64,000 nucleotides of DNA from Symbiodinium natans (lineage: Eukaryota; Sar; Dinophyceae; Suessiales; Symbiodiniaceae): contig CAJNDS010002356.1 of assembly GCA_905221605.1 (NCBI GenBank), positions 372,001-436,000 on the forward strand, read 5' to 3'. Shown here one piece after another: positions 44,405-55,569 of this stretch (position 1 is the stretch's first letter; each line of letters starts with the position of its first letter). The translations under genes and the position numbers were made by a program. The notes beneath the pieces were generated by a model. That model had not been told where the DNA came from and did no database searches. It saw only the letters and a program-made list of their open reading frames with translations.

Positions 44405-46581
44405 ATGGCAAACTTGCTTGCAACACCTTTGGAGAAAGCAGAGATCGACGAGTTGCTCTCCTTGTTCCCCGACTTCAAGGGCTCCGTGCCGGAGGACGCG
44501 CGTTTCTGGAACAAGTCGGATCTTGAGCTCTACATCGCAAGCAATGGGCAGCTGAGGCCGAAGGAGGACCAGGGGAAGGCCAAGAGTTGCCCACTGCTCT
44601 CACGTGCTCGGCAGCGTCTTGCGGAGCTGAAGATCGGGGAGGCGTCGGGTGAGTACCTCTCCTGGGCCAGGCACTTGCAACGAAAGCAGCTGCAGCAGCT
44701 GCCAAGCCTGGAGCTGATGCCCACACCCGTGCAGACTTCCACCCAAGCGCCTGCAGTTCCCAAAGTTCCCGTTGTAGTTTCGGCGAGAGACTGGTGTGGT
44801 CAAACTTGGGATATGGACTTTTGGAAGCGCCTTGGCCAGAACATGTGGTGGACCTGCCGGTCGCGGTCCCCGGCCTTCGAGCACGACCGCAAAGCTGCAG
44901 ACAGCGTCGACGTCGAGGGCTCCCCGCCGGAGTACATGGAATACGCGCAGTTGCTGCATTCGATGGACCCGGACTGCCTGGAGGAGAATGCCCTGGCCTT
45001 CCCTCGCATCATCATGGATGGATGGTGCCCTTTTATCAGCAAGGAAGGTGCGGCTCTTCTGGAGAAGCATTGGCGCGACCTGACGCCCGCTGGAGTGAAA
45101 GACATGTCACCCAAGTGGATCAAGATCTTCACCACCGTGTTCAACATGGACTTTATGGACTTCTTCGCCCGCTTTTACAAGCTGGCTTTGGGAGCTCCGG
45201 GTAGCATTAGCCGGCTGCATCGGGCCAACAATGGCGCGCATGTGTGGCACCGACAGATACAGGGCCGGCGCCTTTTCTTCCTCTTCCCTCCGCAGGACAC
45301 AGCCATCTTGGCTGAGGACACCAAGCCAGCTGGCAGACAGGTGTGTTTCAAGTTGGTGTTGTGTGTCTCCTTGGGCAATCATGGCAGAGCATAAACGTCT
45401 CTTCGCCTGTTTGGCACAACTTGGGTTCAGGAGGAGGGTGCCGCAGTGGACCACCTGGAAGGCTGGCTTAGAAGGGGCATTGGAGCTTAGGCCCCCCTTT
45501 TGTGCTGTCGCAGTGTAAGGGAACCCTGGCTGTGACGGGTCCACAACGACGATAGTTACCCTGCTTATGAACCTCAAAGTATTCAATTCGGCATGAGATG
45601 TTGAGACAGGCTACGCAGCTTCGGTTAGCCCGGTTGACATCTTCCACCCCAACGCCAAGAGGCATTCAGCATGCATGACATGTTCAGAATGAAAGTGCCG
45701 AGTGCTTTTGGAGAACGCGCGCGCATGTACCATGCAGGCACGCAGCCTTTGCCAAGGCCTCGGCGCAGGCGCGTAAGTGTCAGAACCTACAACTCCAGTC
45801 GCAGCCTCTCCTGTGCATCATCCGAGCGCAAGCCGTGCTCACCAAGCCATGCTGTCTTTCCAAGCTGCGTAGTTTACCATAGTTTACACAGTTTAGAAAG
45901 TTTATGCTTGTCTATACTAACGTGCGCCTTGCTTTCGACCACTGGCTTTGGGTGGAGCCCAAAGCCTGAGTTGCCCTTGTATAGGATCCTAATGGATCCG
46001 ACTTTGAGAACTCTTTGATACGTTGCCTGGCCTTAGCTGTGCAGTCGGCCATCCTTCATCCCGGCGAGTCCTTGATTGTACCGAAAGGGTGGCTCGTACC
46101 CCAGTGGGAAGATGGGAGAACTGCTGTGCCTTCTGCTGTGCACGGTTGTTTGGGTTTTCTGTGCGTCCGGTGTGAGGTGGCAGTATGCTGTGCATCTGGA
46201 GCCGTCTGTCACGCACGCTGCCGAGACCAGCTGTTTGCCAGTGCAGTGAGCTTTGGTAAGCGACGAATCTGTGTAAGGTTGCACCATCCGTTCTGGGGCC
46301 TTCAGAACAGATCACACTTCTCGGAAGAGTTGCGAGAGGCAGCAACTCCAGGATGGCTTGGAAATGTCGGCGTGGGTGGGTTTCGGTTTCATTTTTTGAG
46401 GCGTTCATTGCCAGCAAGATGCCCCCCGAGCTCCGTGAGGTTGCTGCAAGGCAGCTATGCTTCACATTAGGGTTAGGTTGTTTTCACGTCTATTGCGTGG
46501 GGATGGAAATTCAGGAACATCTCGCAGATCCACGACCGCATCATGGAAGACGACGATGACGATTCCGATTTCGACATATGA
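44405..46581 (+). CDS. JmjC/cupin-8-type 2-oxoglutarate oxygenase-like protein
   Basis: Exon 1 runs from ATG 44405 (MANLLATPLEKAEIDELL, good CCATGG-like context) to a GT donor after 45340. Its end, PGSISRLHRANNGAHVWHRQ followed by GRRLFFLFPPQD, matches the first half of the JmjC double-stranded beta-helix. A small exon near 45629 (SPVDIFHPNAKRH) matches the segment that follows. An exon near 46050 (ILHPGESLIVPKGW) and one near 46180 (WQYAVHLEPSVT) give the last strands and the distal His. The final exon ends with NISQIHDRIMEDDDDDSDF and TGA at 46579-46581. The family hydroxylates proteins or demethylates histones using Fe(II). Here the usual H-x-D iron motif reads H272-R-A, so catalysis is uncertain. 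Exon borders between 45341 and 46500 are approximate. Confidence 0.72.
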
Positions 46582-46965
46582 AGAAGACACGGGTGTACTC
46601 AGTTGTGCCGATGGATGCTGCTTGCCGAGTTGAGCCGTGCAACTGCAAGATGCTGCACGCATCTTCCTATGTCTCCCATCCCGTCGTGGAAGGCAGCAAT
46701 GTGCATTGCCGTTGTGACGCTGTTTCTCAAGGTGCCCTCAACATGTAGCAGAAGGCATAGAAGACCTGCAACATGTAAGTCAAGTGAAAAAATGCTACTA
46801 CCAGCAGCTGGGCAAGCTTCCTGCGGAAAGCCACAGCCTTGACACGACAGCTCTCAGCTCGGGGGAAGTTGCCGGTCAGGGCACATCCTCCAGCACCCAG
46901 CATAGCCAGCATAGCCCTCAATCTGCATATCCTTTCTTCTCGTAGAATCTCTGCCGGGCAGAGCC

Positions 46966-48108
46966 ATGGCGTCGCATCTCGTTAAGGGAGCCTTGGTCCA
47001 CCTCTCCGGGCCCCATGAGGAGGTGCATAGCGCGTTGCATCACACTAGCACCATGTCTGCGTGTTTTATGTTGCTTGCTGAATACGTCCCACTACGTCAC
47101 TACGTCCCTCTCACTTCAAGATGCCGGCAGGTGCTGGAGCTTTATGTAAAGGGTGAGCCCTCGTTGGAGCAACTGGGCAGCGTGAACGTGGACGGCGGGG
47201 CACAGCTGCAGCGCTTCGACAGGGCGTCCCAGCGATGGCTGGCGCTCACCTTCGACGGGCGGCTCGTGACCTCGCAGGATCCGAGTCAACTTAGACCCTT
47301 GGAGATCCAGGAGCTCGGCGTTGACTTCGTGGTGGGCCCCAGCTCCAATCGAGAGGTCTTGGCCGAAGCCATGGCTTCCAAGCTCGTTTTAGATGGGTAT
47401 TTTGTCAGCCAGGTGCTGGATAAGAGGACGGAACTCTCAGAGCTACTGACGGCAGAGTCCCAGCTCGATTTCTCGCGCATTCCCGCAGAGTTTGAGCCCT
47501 ACTACTTGGGCCTGGAGAGCCGAGAGAGACATGCTCTGATAGACTTCGAGGAGTGTTCTGATGAAGTCACACGGATCTTTAGTGATAGCGACACCAGACT
47601 TACGAGACTGGGCGACAGCATCTCCACGGCCCTCCGGGAAAAGCTGGGGACCCGTATCACCGGGAGAACCAACCTCATGGTCAGGCAGACCTTCTCCAGC
47701 TCGGAGGAGGAGCTCAGCTGTCAACCAGTCGACCACCCAGGCAGCACTGAGCGGGAGATGTTCATGAGCCTGATGAAGCGGCGGAGGGTCTGTGTGATGC
47801 ACTTCCTGGGCCCACGCACCAGCAAGCTGAAGCTGATCTCCCGGGAGGGAGGCCCGGATCTTGAAATCGAGGCGAGGAAAGTACTGTCAGCTTGGCTCAT
47901 GGCTTGGTGTTCTCAGGTGTACTTCTGCCCTGGCCAGGCCTCACCTGGAAAGATGGTCCTCTTCATGACGGAGCGCTTCCAGCATCTGGGCCGGAACTCA
48001 CTTCCTTTAGGCGTGGGCACCGGATGCATGTTCCAGCCAGGTACAGCCACACCTGTGATGGCAAAACAACGACCCTCCAAACATGGTGCCTTGGTGGCAA
48101 TTCAATAA
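46966..48108 (+). CDS. ExExGYLG-motif protein (dinoflagellate PKS-associated N-terminal domain)
   Basis: The 380-codon frame starts at GCCATGGCG. It contains EFEPYYLG at residues 175-182 of the unspliced frame, close to the ExExGYLG signature described at the N-terminus of dinoflagellate single-domain polyketide synthases; one G is Y here. Downstream DSDTRLTRLGDSIS, RTNLMVRQTFSSSEEE and CVMHFLGP look well conserved. Two in-frame introns are likely: 47023-47130 (GTGCAT to CGGCAG, 108 bp, phase 0) and about 47885-47917 (GTACTG to TTCTCAG). The function of this domain is not known to me. No ketosynthase follows directly; an alpha/beta hydrolase lies next, and the ketosynthase of this window begins 12 kb later. 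The C-terminal 30 residues may be intron read-through. Confidence 0.6.
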   Translation: MASHLVKGALVHLSGPHEEVHSALHHTSTMSACFMLLAEYVPLRHYVPLTSRCRQVLELYVKGEPSLEQLGSVNVDGGAQLQRFDRASQRWLALTFDGRLVTSQDPSQLRPLEIQELGVDFVVGPSSNREVLAEAMASKLVLDGYFVSQVLDKRTELSELLTAESQLDFSRIPAEFEPYYLGLESRERHALIDFEECSDEVTRIFSDSDTRLTRLGDSISTALREKLGTRITGRTNLMVRQTFSSSEEELSCQPVDHPGSTEREMFMSLMKRRRVCVMHFLGPRTSKLKLISREGGPDLEIEARKVLSAWLMAWCSQVYFCPGQASPGKMVLFMTERFQHLGRNSLPLGVGTGCMFQPGTATPVMAKQRPSKHGALVAIQ

Positions 48109-48137
48109 GAAAGGCCCAATGCGCCCAGGCCCCTACA

Positions 48138-48168
48138 CCCTAAACCCTAAACCCTAAACCCTAAGCCT
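48138..48168 (+). repeat. Short (CCCTAAA)4 run
   Basis: Four exact CCCTAAA units follow the end of the ExExGYLG frame. Confidence 0.9.
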
Positions 48169-48255
48169 CTTTCATGAGCCTGAATACTCATAAGGTTGCT
48201 TGGCCAGCGGCCGGAGTACAAGATGCTCAGCTTCGGAGGTGACCTCTCAGCGCGC

Positions 48256-48376
48256 GCCTTAAGTTGCGATGCTCCCCCTTGGAAACTAACAGTCCTTAAT
48301 GGGGATTATAGTACCCCCTTTATTATATTCCTGATTGAGGACTGTTAGTATAAGGGGGAACATCCCAAGCCTTAAG
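48256..48376. mobile_element. 105-bp MITE with terminal inverted repeats and perfect 8-bp target duplication
   Basis: The element 48264-48368 begins TTGCGATGCTCCCCCTT and ends with the complement of TTGGGATGTTCCCCCTT. The pairing continues inward through CTAACAGTCCT. The 8-bp sequence GCCTTAAG flanks both sides exactly (48256-48263 and 48369-48376). An 8-bp duplication is typical of hAT-type transposition. There is no coding capacity, so it depends on a transposase elsewhere. Confidence 0.85.
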
Positions 48377-48507
48377 TCAGCGATTTCGCTGCCGGATTGG
48401 GGTGGCCGAGGTCCTGGCACCCATGGCAGAGAAGGGGATCGAGCCTCCGAAGGCCGCATGTCAGAACAATCTTATGGGCAGCATATGGGGCTTACGACAT
48501 TGGGGGG

Positions 48508-48600
48508 CTACCTTATTGAAATTGGGGTCCTCATCATAAGGGAATCCTACTATGTGGGGGTCTATATTGAGGGCACCTTATTTTCATAAACCTCCATGTG
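48508..48600 (+). mobile_element. Short dispersed element, copy 3 (MITE-like)
   Basis: ATTGGGGTCCTCATCATAAG, then GGGGGTCTATATTGAGGGCA, matches the copies at 11346-11452 (+) and 37055-37150 (-). Confidence 0.55.
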
Positions 48601-49363
48601 GAACTAGGATCCCTTTTTGGGATGTATGGCAGCATGACAATGCCTGGCAGGGGGAGGGCGTGGTAGTCACCGGCATGGCGACACAGATTGGTGGAGACTC
48701 GAAGGACATGCGCGAAAGTTGCTTTTTTTGCTGCATTTCAAAGCCAAAGTGGGGTAGTGAGGACCACAAGTGCTACTGGCTCATGTTCAACAAGGCCGCT
48801 CTATCTGGCTTAGAGTCTTGCTATCGTAGCTTGAAGACTGTGCTGCTTGGTGAGTAAGGCGGGCACGGACACAGCGGTCCAGACGCCGATTACACGCCGC
48901 GACCCTAGCCGCTTCTAGCAGCTGTCCTTGGCGGCTCGCGGATTCTGGAGCAGAATCGGCTTTCTGAATAGCCATGACAGCCCTTAAACCACAAAAGGCA
49001 GGAGAAAGCCTTACGATGCGTGATGGCATAGGCTATGACATCTCAGAGTACTGCATGGATGCGCCAATGCAAGTGGGAAGCTCAGTTAAGCGGGTTCACA
49101 GGCGCCCGCTATCCCAGAACCCAACATGTTGTATGCTGCAGGAAGCTCAGTCAATGGGCAAGGCCTACACAAAGCACCAGGCCTTATGGGGTTTCTGTGG
49201 AATGTGGAGCTCGCATCGAGGACCAACATCACAAACCGGCCTGCATGATGCCAACTGTGGGCTCACTTTGGCGGCCCAAAGTTCTGCAACTCATTGGGTT
49301 GCCTAGGCCTAGTACACAAACCTATGATACTCGGCACGACTATAGCATGAGTTTTCGACAGCC

Positions 49364-50341
49364 ATGATGGCCTTTACGTTTCAAAGGCGGTGCTTCGCTG
49401 CACAGAGCCTTTTCATGGCCCGGCTTGCGCCACTGATGGGGAAAGCCAGCAGCCGCTGGTGGCAGCGGCTGGAACGGAACTCGGCAGCAGTGCTACGAGG
49501 TCAAGTGGGGTCGTCGCAAATTCCTTCGGCTGGTGACCTGCACCTCTCATGGGAAGTGCTTGGGCCAGAAGGCGGCCCCATCCAGACGGTAGTGACGCCG
49601 AGAGGCCAACTCGCCCGAGATGCCGCAAGACCCTTGGCCTCCGCCATCGCTGAGCGTGGGAAGCGAGTGCTGGTTTGGGATCGCCGCTGCACTGGTGAGT
49701 CCAGTGCATGGGCACCCTTGGAAGAAGAGTCTCTCCCTGAGCAGGAGGTCCAAGACCTGGTAGGCTTGCTGGACAAGCTGACAGATCCGACATCTCCCAT
49801 ATCTCCTGTGTGTCTGGTAGGGCTGAGTTCGGGCGCCCGGCTCTCGGCTTTGTTCGCTGCTCGTCATCCCGAGCGCGTCTCGGGCCTGATTCTTTTGCCC
49901 ACCGGAGACTTCTATGGTGCTGCTTCGGTTTTGGGAAGAGCCTATTATGGTGACTGTGCTGACACAGTAGAGGCCGGCGGCATGGAGGCAGTTGCTGAAG
50001 CAGAGGGCAGCCCTTTTCGGATCTTGGCCAACAACTCCTCAAGGGCTCGTGATGAGCTTCTGAGTGCTGATCCGAAGGTCTTTGTCTCCACCATGCGGAG
50101 GTCGCAGGCCTTTATGGACCGCTTCGAAGGCTGTAGCATCCTCGGCCTCCACTCTGCAGAGGTTGCGCGGCTTCAGGTGCCAGCCCTGATCCTCCACCAT
50201 GGCCTGGAGGACGATCACCTACACGCCTTGGAAGATGCCACCGCCCTCGCTAAGCAGCTTCCTGGTGGTCGGCTCGTGTTGGAGTCAGATGCAACTAAGT
50301 TCAAGGAAGCAGCTGCAAACTTTGCACCAACTCATACTTAA
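49364..50341 (+). CDS. Alpha/beta-fold hydrolase
   Basis: The 325-codon frame shows an alpha/beta hydrolase core: VLVWDRRCTGESSA at residues 103-115, the nucleophile elbow GLSSG at 153-157 (Ser155), AARHPERVSGLILLPTG at 165-181 and ALILHHGLEDDHLHALEDA at 274-292, where Asp283 or Asp284 is the likely acid. Residues 1-48 are basic and aromatic and may be an organelle-targeting or membrane-proximal leader. The expected C-terminal catalytic His is not obvious after LPGGRLVLESDA, so the last exon is probably spliced on beyond the apparent stop at 50339-50341. The start is the first of two adjacent ATGs. The substrate cannot be predicted. The gene is otherwise unusual here in having a long uninterrupted exon. 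Confidence 0.78.
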   Translation: MMAFTFQRRCFAAQSLFMARLAPLMGKASSRWWQRLERNSAAVLRGQVGSSQIPSAGDLHLSWEVLGPEGGPIQTVVTPRGQLARDAARPLASAIAERGKRVLVWDRRCTGESSAWAPLEEESLPEQEVQDLVGLLDKLTDPTSPISPVCLVGLSSGARLSALFAARHPERVSGLILLPTGDFYGAASVLGRAYYGDCADTVEAGGMEAVAEAEGSPFRILANNSSRARDELLSADPKVFVSTMRRSQAFMDRFEGCSILGLHSAEVARLQVPALILHHGLEDDHLHALEDATALAKQLPGGRLVLESDATKFKEAAANFAPTHT

Positions 50342-51191
50342 CCGAATCGCCTGGATTGGACTACCTTCGTCGTGCCTGCCTCCGAACCTCCGCCCATGTG
50401 CATGGGCCCTGGTTTGTCTCTGAAATGCCAGCCACGACGGTGCTGCTGCTCGACCGTCACTCACGACATCTCACGCCGGTGCGACTCGTTACGGACACGA
50501 CGGCGAGCCTGGACTGGGAGGCGGATTCATGTGCTGGGTGCATCTTGGGGCTGACCGGTCCGACCAGCGCGGAGCTCCCTTCACCTCTCGGCCGCCCGCG
50601 CGCCCAAGAAGAAAAGCAGTTGGGAGTACTGCGGGAAGACCATGGCATGATCTATAGGTGTCACCCTGAAAGTGCCAGGGATACGTGGATGGCATCGAAT
50701 TCTTCGATGCCAAGTTCTTTGGAATCTCGTCTATGGAGGCAGGGCTCTCGTTGATGTTGTTGTTGTGAACTTGGCGCTTGCGTAGCTCGGGAATCCGTAG
50801 GCTGAAGCCATGGATCCGAACCAGCGGAAGGCCTTTGCAAGCCGTGAGCGTTCTTTTTGCAAGTGGCGGGAAGGGCACAGGTAGCAAAGCTGTGAGTGTT
50901 GACTGGACGATGGCTACACACTCAACTCTCTGGGCTCAAGACACGGGCGCATGCGGTGAATGTGATTTGCAAGTGGAGTTGATTACAAAGTTACAAAGCC
51001 ATCAACGTTTTGGGTTCTGCTTAAGGTCTTGGGGCACTGAGTCACTTAACAGTGGCAGAGACGAGTTTGTTGGTCTTGCTCCCCTCACGTTGCAGTCAGC
51101 TCGTTAGGCGAGGCGCCATGGGTGTTTCGCGATTAATCCATATGGCGATGGAGAGAGAGCTCCAGAAGAGAGGCTACCATGCGAGGAGCCG
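50342..51191. other. Spacer; nothing recognised
   Basis: The segment may contain the last exon of the hydrolase, but no clear His-containing motif stands out. No repeat is visible. Confidence 0.35.
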
Positions 51192-54100
51192 ATGGAAGAA
51201 GCACGAGCACACAATGCGGAGCGAGGAAGCAGTTCGAAATCAGCCCTAACGGCGAGACACAGGACAGCAGAAGGTCGTGACCCAGCTTCTTCCAGAGCAC
51301 GTCAGCCTCAACCCGGCGCGTGGGAGTATGCGATCTCTTTCAAGGCTTATGCTCGGTTGAGCCATTGGAGGCTTTCGGTATGCCTTCTTGCGAGAATGCC
51401 CGCCGACCGTGTCGACCCTGATCCCATATGTTTCCGGACAATCGCCGACAGCTGCTGCAACATCAATCTTTGGGCAGGAGCTCTTGCAGCTTTATCTTCA
51501 ATGGAATCGAAATGTGGAGCCGTGCTTGGGGATGAGGTCAGTGCAAAGTCAGTCATGCGAGCGTGGAGGGCAGGTTCAGGGTGGGCCAAGGCCCAGCTTC
51601 TACTGGACGCGTTCCACGTGACTTCTCTGAGACAGGACATCAGGGCATGCAATACTGCGATAGATGCAGCTGGTGCTGCCAGCCAGTGGAGCCGAGCCGC
51701 GATGCTGCTGCACTGCCTCGTTGAGCGCCACCTCGAGGCCAGCGAAGTTTCCTACAACTCCTTATGCCGCGTTGCAGGCGAAGCTCACTGGAAGGTGGCG
51801 CTTGAATATGCCGGGAAGAGCAGCAGGGACTGCTTGAGGAGGGATGTGGTTGGTGTCAACTCCCTGTTGGAGAGCTTCACCTGGAATCGTAGCCTCCATG
51901 AGCTTATCACTGCGCGGATGCGGGGCACACCCCTCGACACGGTCAGCTACAACTCTGCAGCCTCGGCAGCCTCGGCAGCAGTGCATGCGAAGTCTGCGAC
52001 GTCTGCGTGGGCCTCTGCCCTCCAGACGCTTTCACGGATCAAAGTCTCAGCTCTGGTTCCGGATGCCTTCACCCTCAACTTCAGCATCAGAGCTCGCACT
52101 TGCGCTCTCTCGCGCAGCTCGGAGAGCTCGGAGAGCTGGAGCTCAGCCTTGGAGCTCCTCGCCGAGGTCCGCGACGCGCAGCTTCGGCTCGGAACCATGA
52201 TCTACCTTGCCGGCTTTCGCGCGTGCAGGCTGGGTGCCAGGGTGAAGCATGGTCCATGCACGTTGACAAAAAGCGTGGGGAATGGTCTGAGAATGTCTGA
52301 GAGCTCTCGTGTGCCAGGACCGAGCCATCCTGGTCCGTCGCGCTTGCGCTCCTGGAGCGTTGGAGCCAGAGCTGCCCTGGGGATGGCTCCTTGAAGGCTC
52401 CTGGTAGTCACTGGTAGTCCATCAGCTTGCGGAAAGATCGTAGGGCTGGGACTCTTGGAATTTTTGGAGGTGCGCGACGCCTTCGACAGATGTGGAAGTT
52501 GGAGACGAGCACTACTGCAAAGAGGCAGCGCGAGGAGGGAGCGCCAATGAGAAATGCGTCTTGTTGCCGCGATCTCTTTTGCAGGAAGCGAAGGATCGAG
52601 ATGGCAGATATGGCAGCTGGCCATCTCACGTCTTGACAGCAGGCCAGGAAATACAGGGACACGAGGAAGCACTGCAGCTGTGGTCTTAAGATTCAGCAGA
52701 GTCGGTCCATGGTGGTGCCTTAAAAAAGCCGACTGTCAGGCAGGACTACGCGATGGCCCTCATGGCTTGTGATGCTGCGAATTGGGAAGATGCGGTGGGC
52801 CTGATAAGCCTGCTCCAAGCGGCGAAGGGTCTTGTCCCGGATCTGGTCAGTTGCTGGGATGGCACACTGATGCTGTAAATATGGCTCAACGATCATTGGG
52901 AAGTCGGACATTTGGAAAGCTCGGCCATGACTCCGAGGCTACAACGCGCTACTGGCAACAACACCCTGGCGGTTGTCCATGGAGCTTCTGAGGCAGATTC
53001 GGCCTGATGCGGTGAGCTGCCTGGCAGTAAGTTAAAGGGGCGGGTGTGACTGGGTCAGCTGGTCTAGTGATCATTGCAGGGGAGCAGAGATGGTCGGGGT
53101 GAGGGTGTTTTTGTTGGCGGCCAGCGTGGCCATCCTAAACCCTCGACCCGTTCACCCCTTGTTGAGGCTTCACGGCTGTCATCAACTCGTGTGCCAACGT
53201 CTGGCATCAGTCAGTGAGGTTGCTGTGGAGGCAGACGTGCGGTAGTGACTCAATCGTGGACATGCCTCCGAAAACCCTGTGACAAATTATCAACTATTAG
53301 CGTCCCGGTCACTTCTTCCTCTCCTTGCAGACAGGCAGTGCTCCAGCAGAAGTGCTGAAGTCAAAGTGGCTTCATGCCGTCCCTGGAAGGATTTCGGAAG
53401 TCGCGCTGCGCCCGGACACTGTGAGCTGCAATGCGGCATTGACGCTTAGCTGGATGTCTTGTAGTCACTGGTAGTCTTGGGATGAAGTGGACCAGCCATT
53501 GGATGTGGTGTGACGGAACACTAAGTCACTAGGCGCCTTGCAAGGAGTGCTTGTGGATCATCGCTCGGCTGGATGACCTCGGTCTTGACGCTGCAGATGA
53601 TGCTGGGCTGTTGGCTGAAGATGGATCGCATCAGTTACCACAGTACGATCACGGCGCGTCTCGGCCAGAAACAGAGCCCCGAAGTCCAGCAAGTCCTGCT
53701 TGCGATCACCAATTCACAGGAAGAATTTCGAGAGCTCAGTCCTTCTCCAAGGTGTGGCTCGGCTGCGCATTGGCGCAGAGGGCTTCTGCTCTTCGAGGTG
53801 ATGAAGGCGCACAGCAAAGCAACGGTGTCTTATCAGCTGCCATAGAGAACTAAACATGGGGGTTCTAAAGGTCCTTGAAAGGGATGGACCATTGGGGAAA
53901 AGAGTCCCTTAATTGAAAGGGAATTCTTCAGAAAGCAGGGACTCCAACTTGTGGCTACTTTTGGGGCAGGAATTTAGAGCCACTATCCACGCATTCAAGC
54001 GTAGCTGGTGAGGATGTTGGCATGGCAAGGAGGATGCTGCCTGCAGCCCCGATCAGACAGAAGCACAACTAGGCTAGGCCCTTGCTTTAATTTATTCTAT

Positions 54101-54873
54101 ATGGGACTGGAAAACGGTCCGAACGAAGACAGCACAGAATATGCACTCCACTGTGAAAGAATTCGTGCCCCTAGGACTACACTTTTCACGGGCTTCGGCA
54201 AGTAGTACTGAACTTGGAATTGCTACACATGAGCAATGTTTCTGACCAGCCATGGTAACTAGTGGTACTCAAGCTGCGCAGCGACGATTCCTACATTCAG
54301 CTGGCAATTTTCACTGACAAACGAATTCAAACCCTGGCTGCAGCTACGATGTCAACTTCTTGATAGTTCCGGCAACTGGTATTTCCCGCGCTCGTCTTTG
54401 CATCGGCCAAGGGCTAGCTTTCATGGTCATGTACCCTTCCTTTCGCAAGGGAATCCTGCATGCACGAGTACGGAGTAAGCTGCGATGCTGTCCCAGAAGA
54501 TCATCTGGCATTTAGTCTCCTTGAGTCCAGTACCTCGTTCCCGGAGGGGCACCAGCTGACGTACGATGAGGTGAGCTACAACTCCGTTCTAGGCTCGATG
54601 GCTTCCAATGTTTCAGTGCCTGAGATCCTTGTGAGACATTCTTGCGTTGGTCAGGTGCCTGTGCTGATGGACAGTTTCACCCTGACTCGAGACGTGCGAC
54701 TGAAGTTAAAAGGATTGTGCTGACTTTCATGGCTCGTGACAGCCTAAGCTTCGTCTTGAGAACCGGCAGGTTGCAAATCTTAGCCACGCTTAGCCAGCCA
54801 CGCTTGAATGCGAATGCAGACCTTGGAAGTTTCCTACGAAGTCGTCAGCATGGCAGGCTGCATCCGTAAATGA
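51192..54873 (+). CDS. Pentatricopeptide repeat (PPR) protein
   Basis: The first long exon (51192 to about 52230) encodes successive 35-residue PPR units, recognised by motifs such as DPICFRTIADSC, DIRACNTAIDAAGAASQWSR, ASEVSYNSLCRVAG, DTVSYNSAASAAS and PDAFTLNFSIRA. More units lie in short downstream exons: MALMACDAANWEDAVGLISL near 52752, RGYNALLATTPW near 52940, ALRPDTVSCNAALT near 53403, ISYHSTITARLG near 53627 with HWRRGLLLFEVMKA near 53771, and DEVSYNSVLGSMAS near 54565. The last exon reads LEVSYEVVSMAGCIRK and ends TGA at 54871-54873. PPR proteins bind organellar RNA and act in editing, splicing or stability; organelle location is inferred, as no clear transit peptide is seen. Introns between units are not mapped base by base. 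Confidence 0.8.
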
Positions 54874-55112
54874 GCCTGCGTGGGTGGAACTTTGTTATGC
54901 TCACACGTGTGCTCAATAAATAGTATAGCATATATATATATACGATCTATAGCATATATTGTGTGCTACATTCTTCTAATGTATAACATTAACACATTAG
55001 CAAAGCGCAGCATTTATTTGTCGGGAGGATATGACCTGCCGAGCCTCCAGAAGGCATCAAAGAACATCGGTCGATTGCTCAGATGCAGCTATGCCTGTAT
55101 GCTCGCTCCCGC

Positions 55113-55364
55113 TCTCTCCCTCTCTCTCTCCCTCTCTCTCTCCCTCTCTCTCTCCCTCTCTCTCTCCCTCTCTCTTTCCCTCTCTCTCTCCCTCTCTCTC
55201 TCCCTCTCTCTCCTCCCCCTCTCTCTCCCTCTCTCTCCTCCTCTCTCCTCTCTCCCTCTCTCTCTCCCTCTCTCTCTCCCTCTCGCTCTCCCTCTCTCCC
55301 TCCCTCTCTCTCCCTCTCTCCCTCCCTCTCTCTCTCTCTCCCTCTCTCTCTCTCCCTCTCTCTC
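55113..55364 (+). repeat. CCCTCTCTCT microsatellite
   Basis: About 250 bp consist only of C and T apart from one G, organised as CCCTCTCTCT units of 8-10 bp. Frames give Leu/Ser/Pro or Arg/Glu/Gly strings of no coding value. Confidence 0.95.
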
Positions 55365-55569
55365 TTGCCAAGGAGACATATACATCTATGTCATACACGT
55401 ATAAAAAATATATATAAACATGTACACATATATTGCTGCACATAGTTTCCCAAACAGCCGGTCAACAGTAAGGGTTCTAACGTGCAGTGCAAGTGGGGGG
55501 TAGCTCGAGTGGCGTGCGCGGCGCCCTCGGCCCGGAGCTCTGAACGCGGGAACCTCTCAGCGTTGACAC

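Larger units (their letters stand above)
48169..49363. other. Spacer with two small mobile elements
   Basis: It holds the MITE at 48264-48368 and the dispersed element at 48508-48600, listed separately. No exon is recognisable; overlapping frames at 48974-49367 look like chance. Confidence 0.45.

Noticed and set aside
49413-50042. 209-codon frame on the - strand
   Set aside because: It is antisense to the well-supported alpha/beta hydrolase exon and has no recognisable domain.
54880-55445. Leu/Ser and Arg/Glu-rich frames of 98-174 codons
   Set aside because: They are produced by the CT microsatellite at 55113-55364.
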